Assembly (NCBI GenBank): GCA_021464245.1
Contig: JADCRB010000068.1
Span: forward strand, 5,968,565 to 6,032,564
Source of the DNA: Carallia brachiata
Taxonomy: Eukaryota > Streptophyta > Magnoliopsida > Malpighiales > Rhizophoraceae
Direction of reading: 5' to 3'
DNA length: 64,000 bases
The position numbers and the translations under genes are program-made. Below the pieces are notes generated by a model that saw nothing but the letters and a program-made list of their open reading frames with translations, made no database searches and was not told where the DNA came from. Below, one piece after another: positions 34,501-48,610 of this stretch. Position 1 is the first letter of the stretch. Each line of letters opens with the position of its first letter.

Positions 34501-35520
34501 GGTTAGGGTAGGGTTTTAGCTTCTCTTCACATTTCCTTACCCCAGCGAGATACGTGCACCATCACCAGTCCTTCAATTTCCTCTCAAACAGCTTCATTTT
34601 ACTCGTTGAATTGGCAGTCAAAACGGGTTTTTTTTTTTTTTTTTGGTTCTTTCAAGGTCATTCAATCCTTCAATCCCATCTTTCAGGTACGAGTTCGTTC
34701 CTGCTCTGATTTTCATTCTTTGTTTTGTTTTACTTTTTGTTTTTGGTCTATGTTTACTGAACGACATATCATTGAGTTGTGAGACAGATAACAGAAAAAC
34801 CTTTTTGGTTTCTATTTGAGAATCTACAACTTTTGGGTGGGTTTTAATTTTAGGAATAGTCACTAGTACTGAAGATGAGCTTAATTCTGCATGATAGTGT
34901 TATTTGTTAATTTGTTGATTGATTGGCCTGTTATGGGGTGTTCTTGTGTCAGTCAAAGCAGATTGTTTTGTGGCCAATTTGGTTAATCTTACTTTCTTAT
35001 TGTCAACAGTAAGTATTTGGGTTTCTGTTTTAGTGCTTTTTGGCCAATTTGTTTCTGTTGAGAAGAGGCTTTAAAAAACATATGTGTAGTGAAAATGCGG
35101 GCATCCAAACTGTCTAGCAGTTTGATGTTGTGAATGGTGAAACTGTTTTTAGGTTCTTGGTTTAAAAAAATAGGCAAACTCTTAGTGGTTTGGTTATGGG
35201 GGCTGCTGAAACTGTTTTCAAGTTTCTTGGTATTATGTAAAATTGAGAATGCAAATATGTTTTCACTACCAAGAGACCTTGTAATTGTGGAGCATAACTC
35301 ACCTTTTGATCATTCTTTCGAAGAAAAGAGCTAATAGGTAATCTGATTATCCCAAATATGACGATAAATTTTTGTTGTATCTTGCTGTTTCTCAACATTC
35401 TGTTGTGCACTGAACAAGGAGTGTTGGGATATTCTTTACGAAAAAGAAATTCATCTGGTGATTTGTTTTTTCTTAGCATTATCTAAGTAATTGATTATTT
35501 GAGATGTAGATTTCTGCAAA

Positions 35521-35736
35521 ATGAAGAAAGGGATTCACCCCCAGATGCAATGGATATCCTATGTGACCCAGAGTGGTAGGTTGATGAATGTTATGATGAC
35601 TAAAATACACCAGGTTGGTAAAGTCTATCACTTCAGAGCAAAACGGCAAATGGCTGAGAGTTTAGGGCAGATTGCCAAGTTTAAGCGTCGCTATGGGCTG
35701 GAGAATGCAGAAGTTGCCGAAAAGATTGACAAATGA
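35521..35736 (+). CDS. bL31-family ribosomal protein, probably organellar
   Basis: Single coding exon of 71 codons plus stop. The protein starts MKKGIHPQMQWISYVTQSGR, the bL31 signature (MKK.IHP), and continues with KVYHFRAKRQMAES and FKRRYGL. It is small and basic, as expected of a large-subunit ribosomal protein; plants encode short bL31-like proteins thought to serve mitochondria, but no clear targeting peptide is visible, so the compartment is uncertain. The ATG is preceded by 'gatgtagatttctgcaaa', consistent with a 3' splice site a few bases upstream. A GT donor near 34687 could define a non-coding first exon at about 34500-34686. Confidence 0.8.
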   Translation: MKKGIHPQMQWISYVTQSGRLMNVMMTKIHQVGKVYHFRAKRQMAESLGQIAKFKRRYGLENAEVAEKIDK

Positions 35737-36898
35737 CTTTTGTTTATTGGTGCTAAGATGAGTTTATGTTGAGAGCTAGATTTCTCGATCATGTTTCTAA
35801 GAAACAATCATAAAGCTTGCCAGCACAGGATCTAATCTAGTTTGTCATTTATCAATACTTGCTGAAAAATATATGATATCGCACTGGTATTATGTTTTTT
35901 TAATTGAACAGTTGATTTTAACTAGCTAATACTGAGTGCTTGTGCAAGCACTGGGGCAACTCTTTTTGAGTTGTGTTTCTGCAGACTCGGTTTGTCATCG
36001 ATGCTCCAATTTCTAAATATTGCATATAGTGATTTCATCTCTTTTGTTGAAGAATGCATGGAATAAAATTTTCTCTGCTTCCATGATCACGTTTGGTCGG
36101 GCCGATTCTATGTTTGTGGATAATGGCCCGCGCTTGGGTGTGCAAGGTTTGAGCAACGTCTCTGTAATACATTCCTGGAGTTTGTGAGTCGAGGGAGCAT
36201 TATTTTCCATATTTTTGGTTCATTATTTAGCAGGTAAGGTTTGAACTTAATGCAAATTTGTTCCAATTACCGTGTTTTGGACCTTATTAAATTGTTTGAA
36301 TTGTTGTCTTTTCTGCTACGAAACCATCATAAGGCCTCTGGAGTGATCTAGTTCATTAATTCATCAGTTTATCTTTGTGGGGTTGATGATTTCTGAGATG
36401 AGTGTCATATTATGCGTAAGGGCCTGATTCATGACCAGACAATGCGTGATAAGATGTTCATTGCGCAGGGAATTGGAATTCAATGCGGAGTGTAAACTCA
36501 TGTTTACTGTATGAGACCATAACAAATGAAGAATTTCTTTGCTTGCCTTAAGAAACAAAGGGCTTTTCGTCGTGGAAATTGCTAAAAATTAACATGAGAA
36601 AGAGGCTTGTACGTCGCCAGTCACACTTACTTTATTAAGGCATTTGCAAAAGCAAAACGACCCTCTAAGCACAAAATAAAGTTGCCACCAACCCTTACTA
36701 ATCACGTAGTTGGTAATTTTACTGCCTTCCATGACACGAGAATTGAATTGTTACCCATGTACGAAAAACATGAACTTGTCAAGTACCTTAGAAGATTGTA
36801 ATTTTGGACCAACAACAAAACTGAAGTGATGAGACCCTTTTTCACCCTCTATTTATACCTCGCTATTCCCATTTGATATTTGCTTGTGCATCTAAATA
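35737..36898. other. Intergenic between bL31 and STIG1-like loci
   Basis: It includes the bL31 3' UTR. The open frame at 36607-36801 and others show no recognisable domain. No repeat was identified. Confidence 0.5.
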
Positions 36899-37543
36899 AT
36901 GTGGCTAGGCAATGGTACAATTGTCATCTCGCTGTTATTCATATTATTTGTGTTAGTAGAAGTAACAGCTGAAAGGTTGCAACTGAATTTCACAGCTGGC
37001 TCGACGTCATCGCCATGGCTGAAGAAAAGTAACGAACCACCCGTGGCCGCCACGACCTCCCGGGTGCTGGAAGACGCCATGGATATGCAAACGGGGAGAA
37101 ATTCCGCCGGCGCGAATGTGGTGTTGCAAAAACCAATGTGTTGATGTCTCTTCTGATGTCAATCACTGGCCTATGTGAAACTAGATGCCCCTTCACTTGG
37201 CAATGTTGCCACGGATTTTGTGTCGACACAAACATTAATCCTTTCAATTGTGGGAGATGTGGGAACGAATGCCCCTCGGGGGTTATGTGTGTGTTTGGCA
37301 TGTGTGGATATGCTCTTCCCCCTTTCCCATTTCCACCAAAGCCGCCAAAGCCATTTCCTCCAAAGCCACCAAAGCCATGGCCTCCCAAGCCACCAAAGCC
37401 ATTTCCTCCAAACCACCAAAGCCATGGCCTCCAAGCCACCAAAGCCATTTCCTCCAAAACCACCAAAACCATGGCCTCCCAAGCCACCAAAGCCATGCCC
37501 TCCGAGAGGTGATGAGCCGCCTGCAATGAGTGAAAACACTTAA
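36899..37543 (+). pseudogene. STIG1-like cysteine-rich secreted protein with proline-rich tail, frameshifted
   Basis: ATG 36899 opens a signal peptide (GTIVISLLFILFVLVEVTA) and a variable region, then stops at about 37143. The STIG1 cysteine core follows in other frames: 'CCKNQCVDVSSDVNH' overlaps the stop in a second frame, and 'CETRCPFTWQCCHGFCVDTN', 'NPFNCGRCGNECPSG' and 'CVFGMCGYA' are in a third. Two or more indels between 37100 and 37185 are needed to explain this, and one conserved Cys-Gly pair is damaged. The core is followed by a 24-bp repeat encoding FPPKPPKP / WPPKPPKP, itself broken by a one-base loss near 37410. STIG1 proteins are apoplastic peptides of reproductive tissue; this copy is probably dead, or the assembly has indels. 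Confidence 0.75.
37337..37505 (+). repeat. 24-bp tandem repeat encoding PPKPPKP
   Basis: Units of TTTCCTCCAAAGCCACCAAA-GCCA and TGGCCTCCCAAGCCACCAAA-GCCA alternate about six times. Because the repeat lacks stops in several frames, both strands show long spurious open frames (Gly/Trp-rich on the minus strand). Confidence 0.9.
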
Positions 37544-40164
37544 AAATTCAACAAATTCGATGCATGTTCTTCTGGTTATTGGGTTCTTTTGTTCAACTCG
37601 TTGAATGCCTTATCTTCTACAATCATGATTAGCTTGCATGCGCGTGCTCATGTTGCACTTTCTTTTACGTCTTTGAAGGTTAGCCATGTTCTTGTTATGT
37701 GTTTGCCTTTCAGGGGTGAGCTTATGTATTATGTTCCTTATGTTGTCTTGTAACAAAAGCAATGAAAGTTATTTGTTTTATGTTATAAAAAAAACTGCAT
37801 AAACGTAGTTTTCAGACTAAAACTTATTGTTTTATACAGTTTTTTTTTTAGCAGTGTTTTTTTACAGTTAATTATTCCCATTGAAATTCAAATTTGAAAT
37901 ATTTAATTCTGAAGACAAGTTCATTACTAATTAAACTTATTGTATCAAATGTCAATATTATAACTTTAAAAATTTGAACTTAACTTCCACTACCAAATCG
38001 GGGGTGTAAACAAATTGAGCCAAATGAAATTCCATTTAATAAACAAGTTTGAAATGAGACTCGCATTACAATCGTATAGCTGCAAACCTAGTCAAATTAA
38101 CTCGAACTTAGCCTCCCACTCCGAGTGTTAAATTCAGAATACTAATAATTAATCACAATTATGAAAATTCATATAAATCACCACAATTAGCTGTAGCCTG
38201 GAGGTTGGGTTCTAGATTTAGTGTTTTGAACAGTTTAATCTTAATTACATTGTGCATAAAAACACAAAGAAAAACTTATAATAGTAATCATACCAAAGTA
38301 AGAAAACCCAAAATAAGAATTGAGAATAACGCATGCAAAATTGGAAATTATAATGAATATGGCTAAATCATAAGGCTGAATATCAATTAATTTACCATCC
38401 GAAATGGTAACACGGGAACAATTTAGCATGTTTTTTCTACGTTTGACTCAAGTTTGAATCTCAGTTCACGCAATGGAAATAATATTCCTCCTTTGACGGT
38501 TAGTTTAATTGTGCATGCACGGTGTAGATTTCAGACTCGTTAATACTGGAATCAATTTGAAAGAGGTTTGCTCGGACTTAATAGTATTTAGGTGATGAGT
38601 TCTTTTTATAGAAAATATTAAATAAAAATATTAACGAATAATCTCTAACATCTAACAAGTACGATAACTAGCGCACAGACGATAAATTTGTTTTCTTTGA
38701 TTGAATATATATATGTCAATCACTTTGTTCCTGAAACAGTGCAACAAATGGATACATGTCACTTTGTTCCTCAAATGGATAACAAATGTTTTCTTTGGTT
38801 ACGGATATGAGTTATTATTTTTTTTGTTAAATCATTAACTGCATTTCGATCAAATCATATTCTTATGGTGAGGGTGGAACAATCTGATAAGTATCATAAG
38901 TTTTTAATTCTCTAACTTTTTTGTTGAACAATTTTTTATTTCTTGACTAAGTTGGTAAGGGTAAAATGTTTGTAAAGGAAGCATGAGTTTGTATTGTAGC
39001 CACTTATTAGCGTTTAGAGGTGTTAAAATAAGTCAATGGGTTGGAGTTTTGTTCAGGTTATTTTGAATTTAGTTGTTTTTGAGTTAAGTTATTTTTAAAT
39101 TATTTTGAGTTGACTCGTTTTAGGTGTGATTCGGTTCAAATCAACTTACAAGTTAGTTACGTCATTAAAATAATGTTGCGGCATTTTTATAAAAAGGAAT
39201 TAAAAATTTAAAAAGTTAGGAAAATTTTTTTAAAATTCTTAAAATCAAAGAAAACCATAGGATCAAAAATAATTCAAGAAACTTTTTTTTAAGAAATTAT
39301 AAAATCTAAATATAAATTTTAAAAATTCATAAAAAAAATCTTGAAATATTTTAAAAAGAATTTATAATATTTGTATTGAAAATAATAAAATATATATTTT
39401 TAATAAAATATATGATTTATATGTTATAATCTTGTTATTTTATTTTTTTATTCTCTAAAAAAAATTGGATCATACAGGTTGAGTTTTAGTTTGACTCAAA
39501 ATTTTTGATTCATTTTGAATTCGGGTCATTTTAAATCAAGCTATTTTTAACCAATTTGAGTATTTTTTTTGGTTGAATTTAAGAATATCGAGTCAAATTA
39601 AATTTTGACGTTTTTATTATGCTATATTGAAGAACCACTTTCAATATGTTAACAAGATCTTCTCAAAATATTAATGAGTTGTAATTCAATTAATAATATA
39701 GTTATTTTAAATGCTAAAAATAATGAGTTCAATTTTTAAGTCCGAATTAATAAAAAAAATCTTTTTAAAAATTTTGAATTTGATCCTGGATTGGAATTGA
39801 TTAAAAAAAAAATCCAAAGCGCATTGTCGTATGGACAATTTCTTTCTTCTTTTTGAGCCGAAGGCTAAAATCGACTTGGTATTTTGGTTTCTTCGCTTCT
39901 CAATTCTAAAAACCCCGCTTTTATTCTTTTCATTCTCGTCTATTCTGTTCTGTCCTCCAAAGCCCTTCCCTTTATTCTCGGCAGCTAAACACGCCATACA
40001 CAGAATCTTACATTTTTTTCTGTTTTCGAGTTGTTCTGTCTCTCTCATTTCATTTCAAGATCTATTAGAACTGGGTTTTGTGTTTTTTCTTCGTTCAAAA
40101 GGAATTAAAGGTTGGTTCTTTATTGAATAAATTGGCTACCAATTCAAATTTCAGACATCTTACA
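37544..40164. other. Intergenic region upstream of PYRB
   Basis: AT-rich. It holds family-C repeat copy 1 (39019-39611). 37570-37780 could be the 3' flank of the STIG1-like locus. The last few hundred bases should include the PYRB promoter and leader; no clear TATA box was chosen. Confidence 0.5.
39019..39611 (+). mobile_element. Non-autonomous repeat, family C copy 1
   Basis: It begins AGGTGTTAAAATAAGTCA and is rich in 'tgggttgagtt / cgggtcattttaaatcaag' blocks. The same material appears inverted at 54610-55208, where the reverse complement reads AGGTGTTAAAATGAGTCA. Non-coding, resembling hAT-like non-autonomous elements. Confidence 0.5.
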
Positions 40165-42334
<2,170 letters not shown>

Positions 42335-43049
42335 CGGCTTTTGTCAAACCAGATTTTGATATTAAGTACATTCACCGTGAATGCCGAGGAATACACAAAT
42401 TTATACCACTACGCTGGTTGAAGTTTGAAGGAACATGTGATGAGTGACCGAAGTTTCAATGACATTTTTTATTAGATTACCAGTATGCTCATTTTTTGTT
42501 CGTATCAACAAAGGGAAATGACTGCTATTGCATGTTTTATTCTGAGCTACGTTGTAACCGAATGATTTTCCTTCACCTACCCAAGTTATGTTGGGAATTT
42601 CTTCTCACTTACTGACAGATACTTTCGGAGTCAATCATCAAACTTATTGTTACCAAGCACATTGCAACCATGCAACTTCTCAGAAAAGACTATCCCTTTT
42701 GTGTTATGTATCATTCAACTCAAAAGGACTTTTTACTTGTTAAAGAGTTTACCTCAGATCAAGAAGTATGCTGTTTATCATCATACACTTGTTCATGCTT
42801 GGCCTAAGTAATAAAAGTTATCTTTATCTAACGTGCTCATATTTATTGGCCTCAAGGAAAATCACTCATTATTGTAGGTAGTGAGTTTAGGTTAGCAGAA
42901 AGAAACTAGAGATCATCAGATAAAATGACTTTTGTATTTGATATCAGTGTCTCCAAAGCTGGAATATATATTCAAGGAATATCTTTGCAACAGATGCAAA
43001 CATGGAAATTATCACACAGAACCGCAGCCTAAGCATGCCAGTAGCCCTT
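42335..43049. other. Convergent 3' intergenic region (PYRB / CNX5)
   Basis: About 715 bp between two convergent genes, probably mostly 3' UTR from both sides. No other gene or repeat was seen. Confidence 0.6.
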
Positions 43050-44502
43050 CTAATATGTGGGGAATTTCGGATCTACATCATGAGACCAGCCCTCAAGGCC
43101 CCCAATGATATCCTTGGCTGACGTAAAACCCAACTTGTGTAATAATTTTACAGCTCTCTGCGAATCATTACCTCTTCTACAGACTACAAAAAGGCCCGTG
43201 CCCGTTTCTGAAGCAACCCCTCTATGCTCTTCTGCTGCTTTCAAAGCTGACAAAATCTCAGGCAACCTAGCCTCTAAGCTTGAGAGCGGAATGTTCAAGG
43301 CATTGGGAAGAGAAACAATCTTGAAGTGGTGTGCAGGGCGCACATCGACTAACACATGTGCCTCCCCCTTGACAACTTTCTCGTTGAATTCCTTACTGCT
43401 TATTCTAAAATCAGCAGGAAGTATGTTTAACTTCACGGGAGCCTGCATTCATTTGGTAGGCAAAATAAGCACGACAAAGAGGCGAAAAATTCATCAACAG
43501 CATTTTTATTTTTTTTTTCTTCCTTTAGCGAGTAAAATAAAATAATCTGTAGTCGTGTTATCTTGAAATGCAGTTGGAAGTTGGAATTGAACGAATGGTG
43601 TAGAAAGCAACAGTACCGTTGACAATGGAGACTGAGTGAACTTCGCGTAATCAAAATATCTAAATTGCTGCTGGGTAAAAGCAGAATTTTCTCCACAAAC
43701 TTCACATTCGGATGATCTACCTCTGATCTTAACCTAACAAAATGTTGAAACTCAACAGTAAATGTCGAAACTCAAAAGTAAATGTCCAAATATTATACCA
43801 TAAAGAGCATGTCAACAATTGAACGGATTTTGCTTAATTACCGCATAAAAGAAATAAAATTAAGGCACCTAACGAACGATACAAAAGGATGGAACTTACT
43901 ACACGAATCCGTGCCGACAATGCATCAAATAGAAGCATCCGTTCTGTTAGTGGTTCACCAACAGCACTTGCAATTTTTATGGCCTCCAGTGCTTGGAGAC
44001 AGCCAATGACACCAGGAACTGCACAAATAAATCAAAGGAAAAAAAAAAAAAAGAATAACCTTTGTTAAATGAATGATCAACCTTGTGGCAATAGCAGAAC
44101 ACTCTCAAACATAAACATTCGAACTGCACTTCAAATTAATAAAAACCTAACCCGCACTGCTTTCACCAATATACTCCCTTCTTTTAACAGTACGACAGCA
44201 ATACAGTTTCAAAGCCTCTGTCTTGCTTCAACAGAATATGTCAAAATTGGACAGAATATAACAGCAAAATTTTCATTTTCATAGAAGATTACAGTATTGT
44301 ACAATCACTTGGAAACTGGTTAAGTGAGACAGGGATCTATCAACATACCTACTCCCAGAACTCCACTATCAGCACATCTTTGACATGCTGTGGTAGGTGG
44401 TGGGGTTGGAAAAAGGCATCGGTAGCATGGGCCTCCATTGTAGTTATAGACTGTAAGCTAGAGAACAAACGAGGATTTCAGATGTGTGTGTGTGCGCATG
44501 TG

Positions 44503-44537
<35 letters not shown>

Positions 44538-46575
44538 AAGAGCTTAGAGTACCATACCTGCCCTTCGAATCCCAATGCAGCACCAGATACAAGAGGCTGC
44601 AGAATGCACAATGGCAAATAGTTGGTAGTTGAAGAAGAGACAACAGTTATGACTCAACTTTCAAGCTATTAGACACAAAAACATGCCCCAGAGCTGCACT
44701 GCCACGTATAAAAAATCTGGCAATGTCGATATATGCACAAACCACTTTCAGTTTTGCTACTAGCAAGACCACCAACCAATTGTACCAGGAATTATTATAA
44801 TGTCGTGTGAAATATGTGTGTCACTGAACTTGCAAAGAACCAAGGGAACCAAAACAAATTCTAGTACGGGCATTTATAGAAAACAATCCTTCGAATTCAC
44901 TCCACATAGTGCTAGCTAATCAATGAGACAAAAGGCAAAAGACAGTCTAATTTACCTTTCCCAAAACCACACAGCAGTCACTGATCATGTAACGGCTTGG
45001 AGCATTGTCTGTTGCATCAACTATTATGTCATATCTGAAAGAAGTTGGTAGTTATGGACATCCTACCTTTTCGGTTCACATGAAATTACAACATGAATAA
45101 GGGAAAGAAAGTAAATCATGGAGTAGAAAACTCAGTACAATTATCTTATGACCCTGGGATTTTGACATTTCAAGGATACTGACTCAAAATCTCCAACGCA
45201 TTGGATGTGCACAGAGCTTCTTGGTGTTCCACAATCTTAATGGTGGAATTGACCCTGGAAAGCAAGTAGTTATAAGACAAAATGAAATGATGACATAGAA
45301 TTTTTGTTTGGTTTTTTATTAATGTTGAGTACGATTAGACGGGTAATCAAGAATGTGCACTTACGAACAACAGGCAGCGGCAGCGGATTTAACTTTTGGC
45401 TGTCCAATAAATGCTTCAGTATGTATAACCTGAAGTTCAACAATAGTAGAGAAAAGTTGTTAGAAGAATATTGATGGACATTGTCACCATTAAAGGTGTG
45501 AGCCTGAGTCATAAAAAATTAAAAGAAAAAATTGCAAATAAGTGCAGTGAAAATGCAACATTTCAGGCACCAAGATGGTGTTTTTGTCATTTGTATCTCT
45601 AACACCATTATCATAGTATTACTAAAAATATCCGGGAAAATAATAAAAACGACCATTGACATTGTACCTGCCTATGCATATTATTCAGCTCAACAAGATC
45701 ATGATCAACAATGCCCAACCGGCCTGTATGAGATAACGAAAAACTCAAATTATAAACACTTATAGATTAACAGTTCATAACATAGACTTTCAAGCTACAA
45801 AACCGAACAAAACCCAAAAAACACAATGAAAGCATTGGATTTTCCTTAACGGGCAACACTCTTATAATTCTGAATCGAAATAGACACGTGTTTCACATTT
45901 CACAAAAAAAAAAAAAAAAAGGAACCTCACCAACACCACAAGCTGCAAGATACAACAGAGCAGGCGAGCCCAACCCTCCGGCTCCTACCACTAAAATCGA
46001 AGACTTTAAGAGATTCAACTGCCCTGCAAAATTTGACAAAGAAAATCAATCAGAAAACTACAGCTTCGTTCTTAAAAACACACATTAAAACCGGGCAAAT
46101 TGAGATATAGCAGCAACACCTCAATCTGCCATCAAGCTCTTTCCCCACACACAAACACAAAAACCAAACCAAGATGGTGATTTTCATCGTTTAAATATTT
46201 ATTTTTTCTTACAAATTCTAATATTATCACCGCTAAATTACAAGTAAAAAAAAAAAGGAAAATTTGCTGTTTGGAACTCAAAATTATAAAAACCCAACAA
46301 AACATTTGAACCAAACCTTGAACTCCGAAGGAAGGGAGCAGGAGATGGCGACTGTAACGGTAGATCATATCAGGGGATAATCCATGACCCGACCCGGAAT
46401 CGACGGTGGAGATTGGAGGACAATAACCATTTGAAGAGACGGTGCCGTTTTGAGGATTGAAGTCGCGAAGCTGAGCCTCGAGAGCGGAAATTCGAGACTC
46501 TAATTCGGTCTTCGCGGCCTTCAAGGTTTCGAGCTCGCCGAGGATTCGATCCACGTCGGTTACGTTTGGCTCCAT
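43050..46575 (-). CDS. CNX5: Adenylyltransferase and sulfurtransferase MOCS3/CNX5
   Basis: Eleven exons (minus): 46575-46317, 46023-45931, 45723-45668, 45429-45365, 45254-45180, 45034-44956, 44596-44558, 44457-44349, 44018-43900, 43733-43617 and 43442-43050. They join to 1404 bp, 467 aa, the expected length. The protein adenylates and sulfurates ubiquitin-like carriers for molybdopterin synthesis (MOCS2A/CNX7) and tRNA wobble-U thiolation (URM11), in the cytosol. Domains: N-terminal coiled coil ([19 protein letters not shown]), an E1-like ThiF fold with '[14 protein letters not shown]', nucleotide loop '[21 protein letters not shown]', '[13 protein letters not shown]', '[11 protein letters not shown]', and zinc Cys pairs CYRC and CEVC; then a C-terminal rhodanese domain with '[14 protein letters not shown]' and active-site loop CRRGND, ending DPKFPTY. 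A Harbinger element lies about 250 bp upstream of the start. Confidence 0.95.
44481..44537 (+). repeat. (TG)n(GA)n microsatellite in a CNX5 intron
   Basis: TGTGTGTGTGCGCATGTGTG then AGAGAG, i.e. (CT)n(CA)n on the coding strand. It lies in the intron between exons 7 and 8. Confidence 0.9.
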
Positions 46576-46841
46576 TTTTTTTGAGTTTTGGCTGCGTCGG
46601 TCTCTTTTGCAGAGAATTGAACAAAACTTAGTGGTGAGTACGCCCTGAGAAACCCTAGGTTTTGGGTGGTTTAAGATTTTGGTTGATGCCGCTGACTTGG
46701 AGTTTTGTTTGCCCCGTCACAGTCTTGACGTTGCACTTGCAGGCAGAAGATGAAGTAGGTATATATACTGATTGCCCATCAACGGATCCATCAGAATGCT
46801 CTACGGGATCGTACAGTCTTATATTTATGGTCTGAAATCAG

Positions 46842-46984
46842 AATCGAAATCGGAATCGGAATCGAACGGAATCAGAATCGGAATGACTAAAATTTCAATG
46901 TGTTTGGCTTACTCTGGAAACGGAATCAAATTCCTTCTGTCGTCGTTTGATTAAGTTAGGAATCGGAATCGGAATCGGAATCAA
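46842..46984 (+). repeat. (GGAATC)n-like sub-terminal repeat
   Basis: Two clusters of GGAATC/GAATCA hexamers (46842-46884, 46950-46984) at the left end of the Harbinger element, with GATTCC counterparts at about 51890-52005. Confidence 0.85.
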
Positions 46985-47393
46985 AATTATTTTCTTGAAT
47001 TATTTTTTAGATAATTTAATAAAATAAGAATTGAAATATAACAATTTTTTATTGTAAATTAAAAAAATCACAAATTAATGTCTTTCTTGCATGAATGGTT
47101 ATGTTTGGAGTGCTACGATTTCTTGCATTCATTGAAATGAATATATTATATCATGACATTTTTACTTTTAAGAATATATATGATGTGAGAAATGAATAAT
47201 TTTATAAGAACGAACATTTTGGATGAAAGTCAATATATCAAATATCCTTATTCAAACAAATATAGAAAATATAAATTTTTTTAACAAAATTCATAATAGT
47301 TTACCCATGCAAAATTATTGAAAACAAACAACTATATAACTAGTTACCATTGCCAAACTTTACCAAGGCAAAATTATTGAAAACAAAAAAACT

Positions 47394-48430
47394 TCAATAC
47401 CAACTACCATTGCCATTGCTAGCAGTGCGCAGAAAACCCATCACATACTGTCTTCTAAGATATGGGTCAGCTTGATAAAATACCTTCAATTTGTGAGGCT
47501 CTTTGGCAAGTATTTCAGCTGCATCCAAAATTTCTGTACTAGTAAGACCTTCGATTTTCTTCAACTCATCAAGTACGCTGTTGGCTTTAAGAGACATTTC
47601 TTGCTCACGCTCTTCTGCACGAGAAATGGTATTTGCCATGACACCAAGATATGAATTAGCCTCTTGCATAAATATGCCAAAGTTGGGTCATTGTATGAAA
47701 ATTAGCCGTCATATTTGTTGATTCTGCTGATTCCTTTGGCTCTTTCCCTTTAAAGGTATTTCGTTGTCGTTTTGTTCGTGAAGAGACCGGTTGAGATTCT
47801 GGCTGTGTTGTAGAAAAATCATCATCATCACCATCACTATCTAAGTTGACATTTTCATTTTCAGTCTCTAATTCCATGTTCTGAACAGCTTCTGTGAAAG
47901 TCTCTGCCTCCCTTCCAATTGCTCTATCTTTCCCAAGTAGTGCTCCAATTTCATCAAATAAAGGAAAAGATATATTCAGCAAACCTTTTGCTTCTTTATG
48001 AACCTGTTAGTAAAATACAATACAATATTGTGAGAAATTATATTAATTTTAAATTACAATTATATTTATTTGTTATATATACCTTGCACCATTCTTCATA
48101 AGCGCTTTGATCCCCACATTTTCTTGTTTACATCATCCCAAGTAAATCCAGATTTTCCTATCATTTCAGATAAGGCATGATGTTTTGCCTTCAATGTTTT
48201 CCATCTAGAATCAATGTGGAAAGGCTTTCAATCCACTAGTTGGAAGTTAGCATGGATCAACTCCTCAACTCGATATAGATAGTCATTTCGCCATCCACCT
48301 TCACCTTTCCAGCGGGCTCAGTAGCCACTTCCTGTAGAGCTTCAATCAATATACGATCTTCTGCAGGACTCCATTGTCTTTTGTTTTGCCTCGGCCTCGA
48401 CTTAGTTGGCTACTTTCAGCAGTATTCATT
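47394..48430 (-). pseudogene. Harbinger ORF1, Myb/SANT-like DNA-binding protein
   Basis: Minus-strand fragments from about 48420 down: 'SRGRGKTKRQWSPAEDRIL' and 'EALQEVATEP' open the Myb/SANT-like fold. It continues in other frames as 'DSRWKTLKAKHHALSEMIG', 'SGFTWDDVNKKMWGS', then 'FPLFDEIGALLGKDRA', an acidic stretch, and a C-terminal helix 'LDELKKIEGLTSTEILDAAE'. This is the usual order in plant Harbinger ORF1. Stops and frameshifts (near 48100, 48245, 48300) show it is broken. The partner protein normally binds the transposon ends and assists the transposase. Confidence 0.7.
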
Positions 48431-48610
48431 CTTCAAAGATTGAAATAAAATTAGCACACTTTTAAATTATAAGAAGAAACAAAGCAACATAAATTATTTT
48501 ATGTAAAATATGTTGACATATAAATTTCAAACTTGTATAAAAATCATTCAATAAAAACAACAAGCATACTAACTAATTGTAGAAAAAGTCAAACTTTATT
48601 GTCTAAAAGA

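Noticed and set aside
36990..37539. Gly/Trp-rich minus-strand frames
   Set aside because: Shadows of the 24-bp PPKP repeat on the opposite strand.
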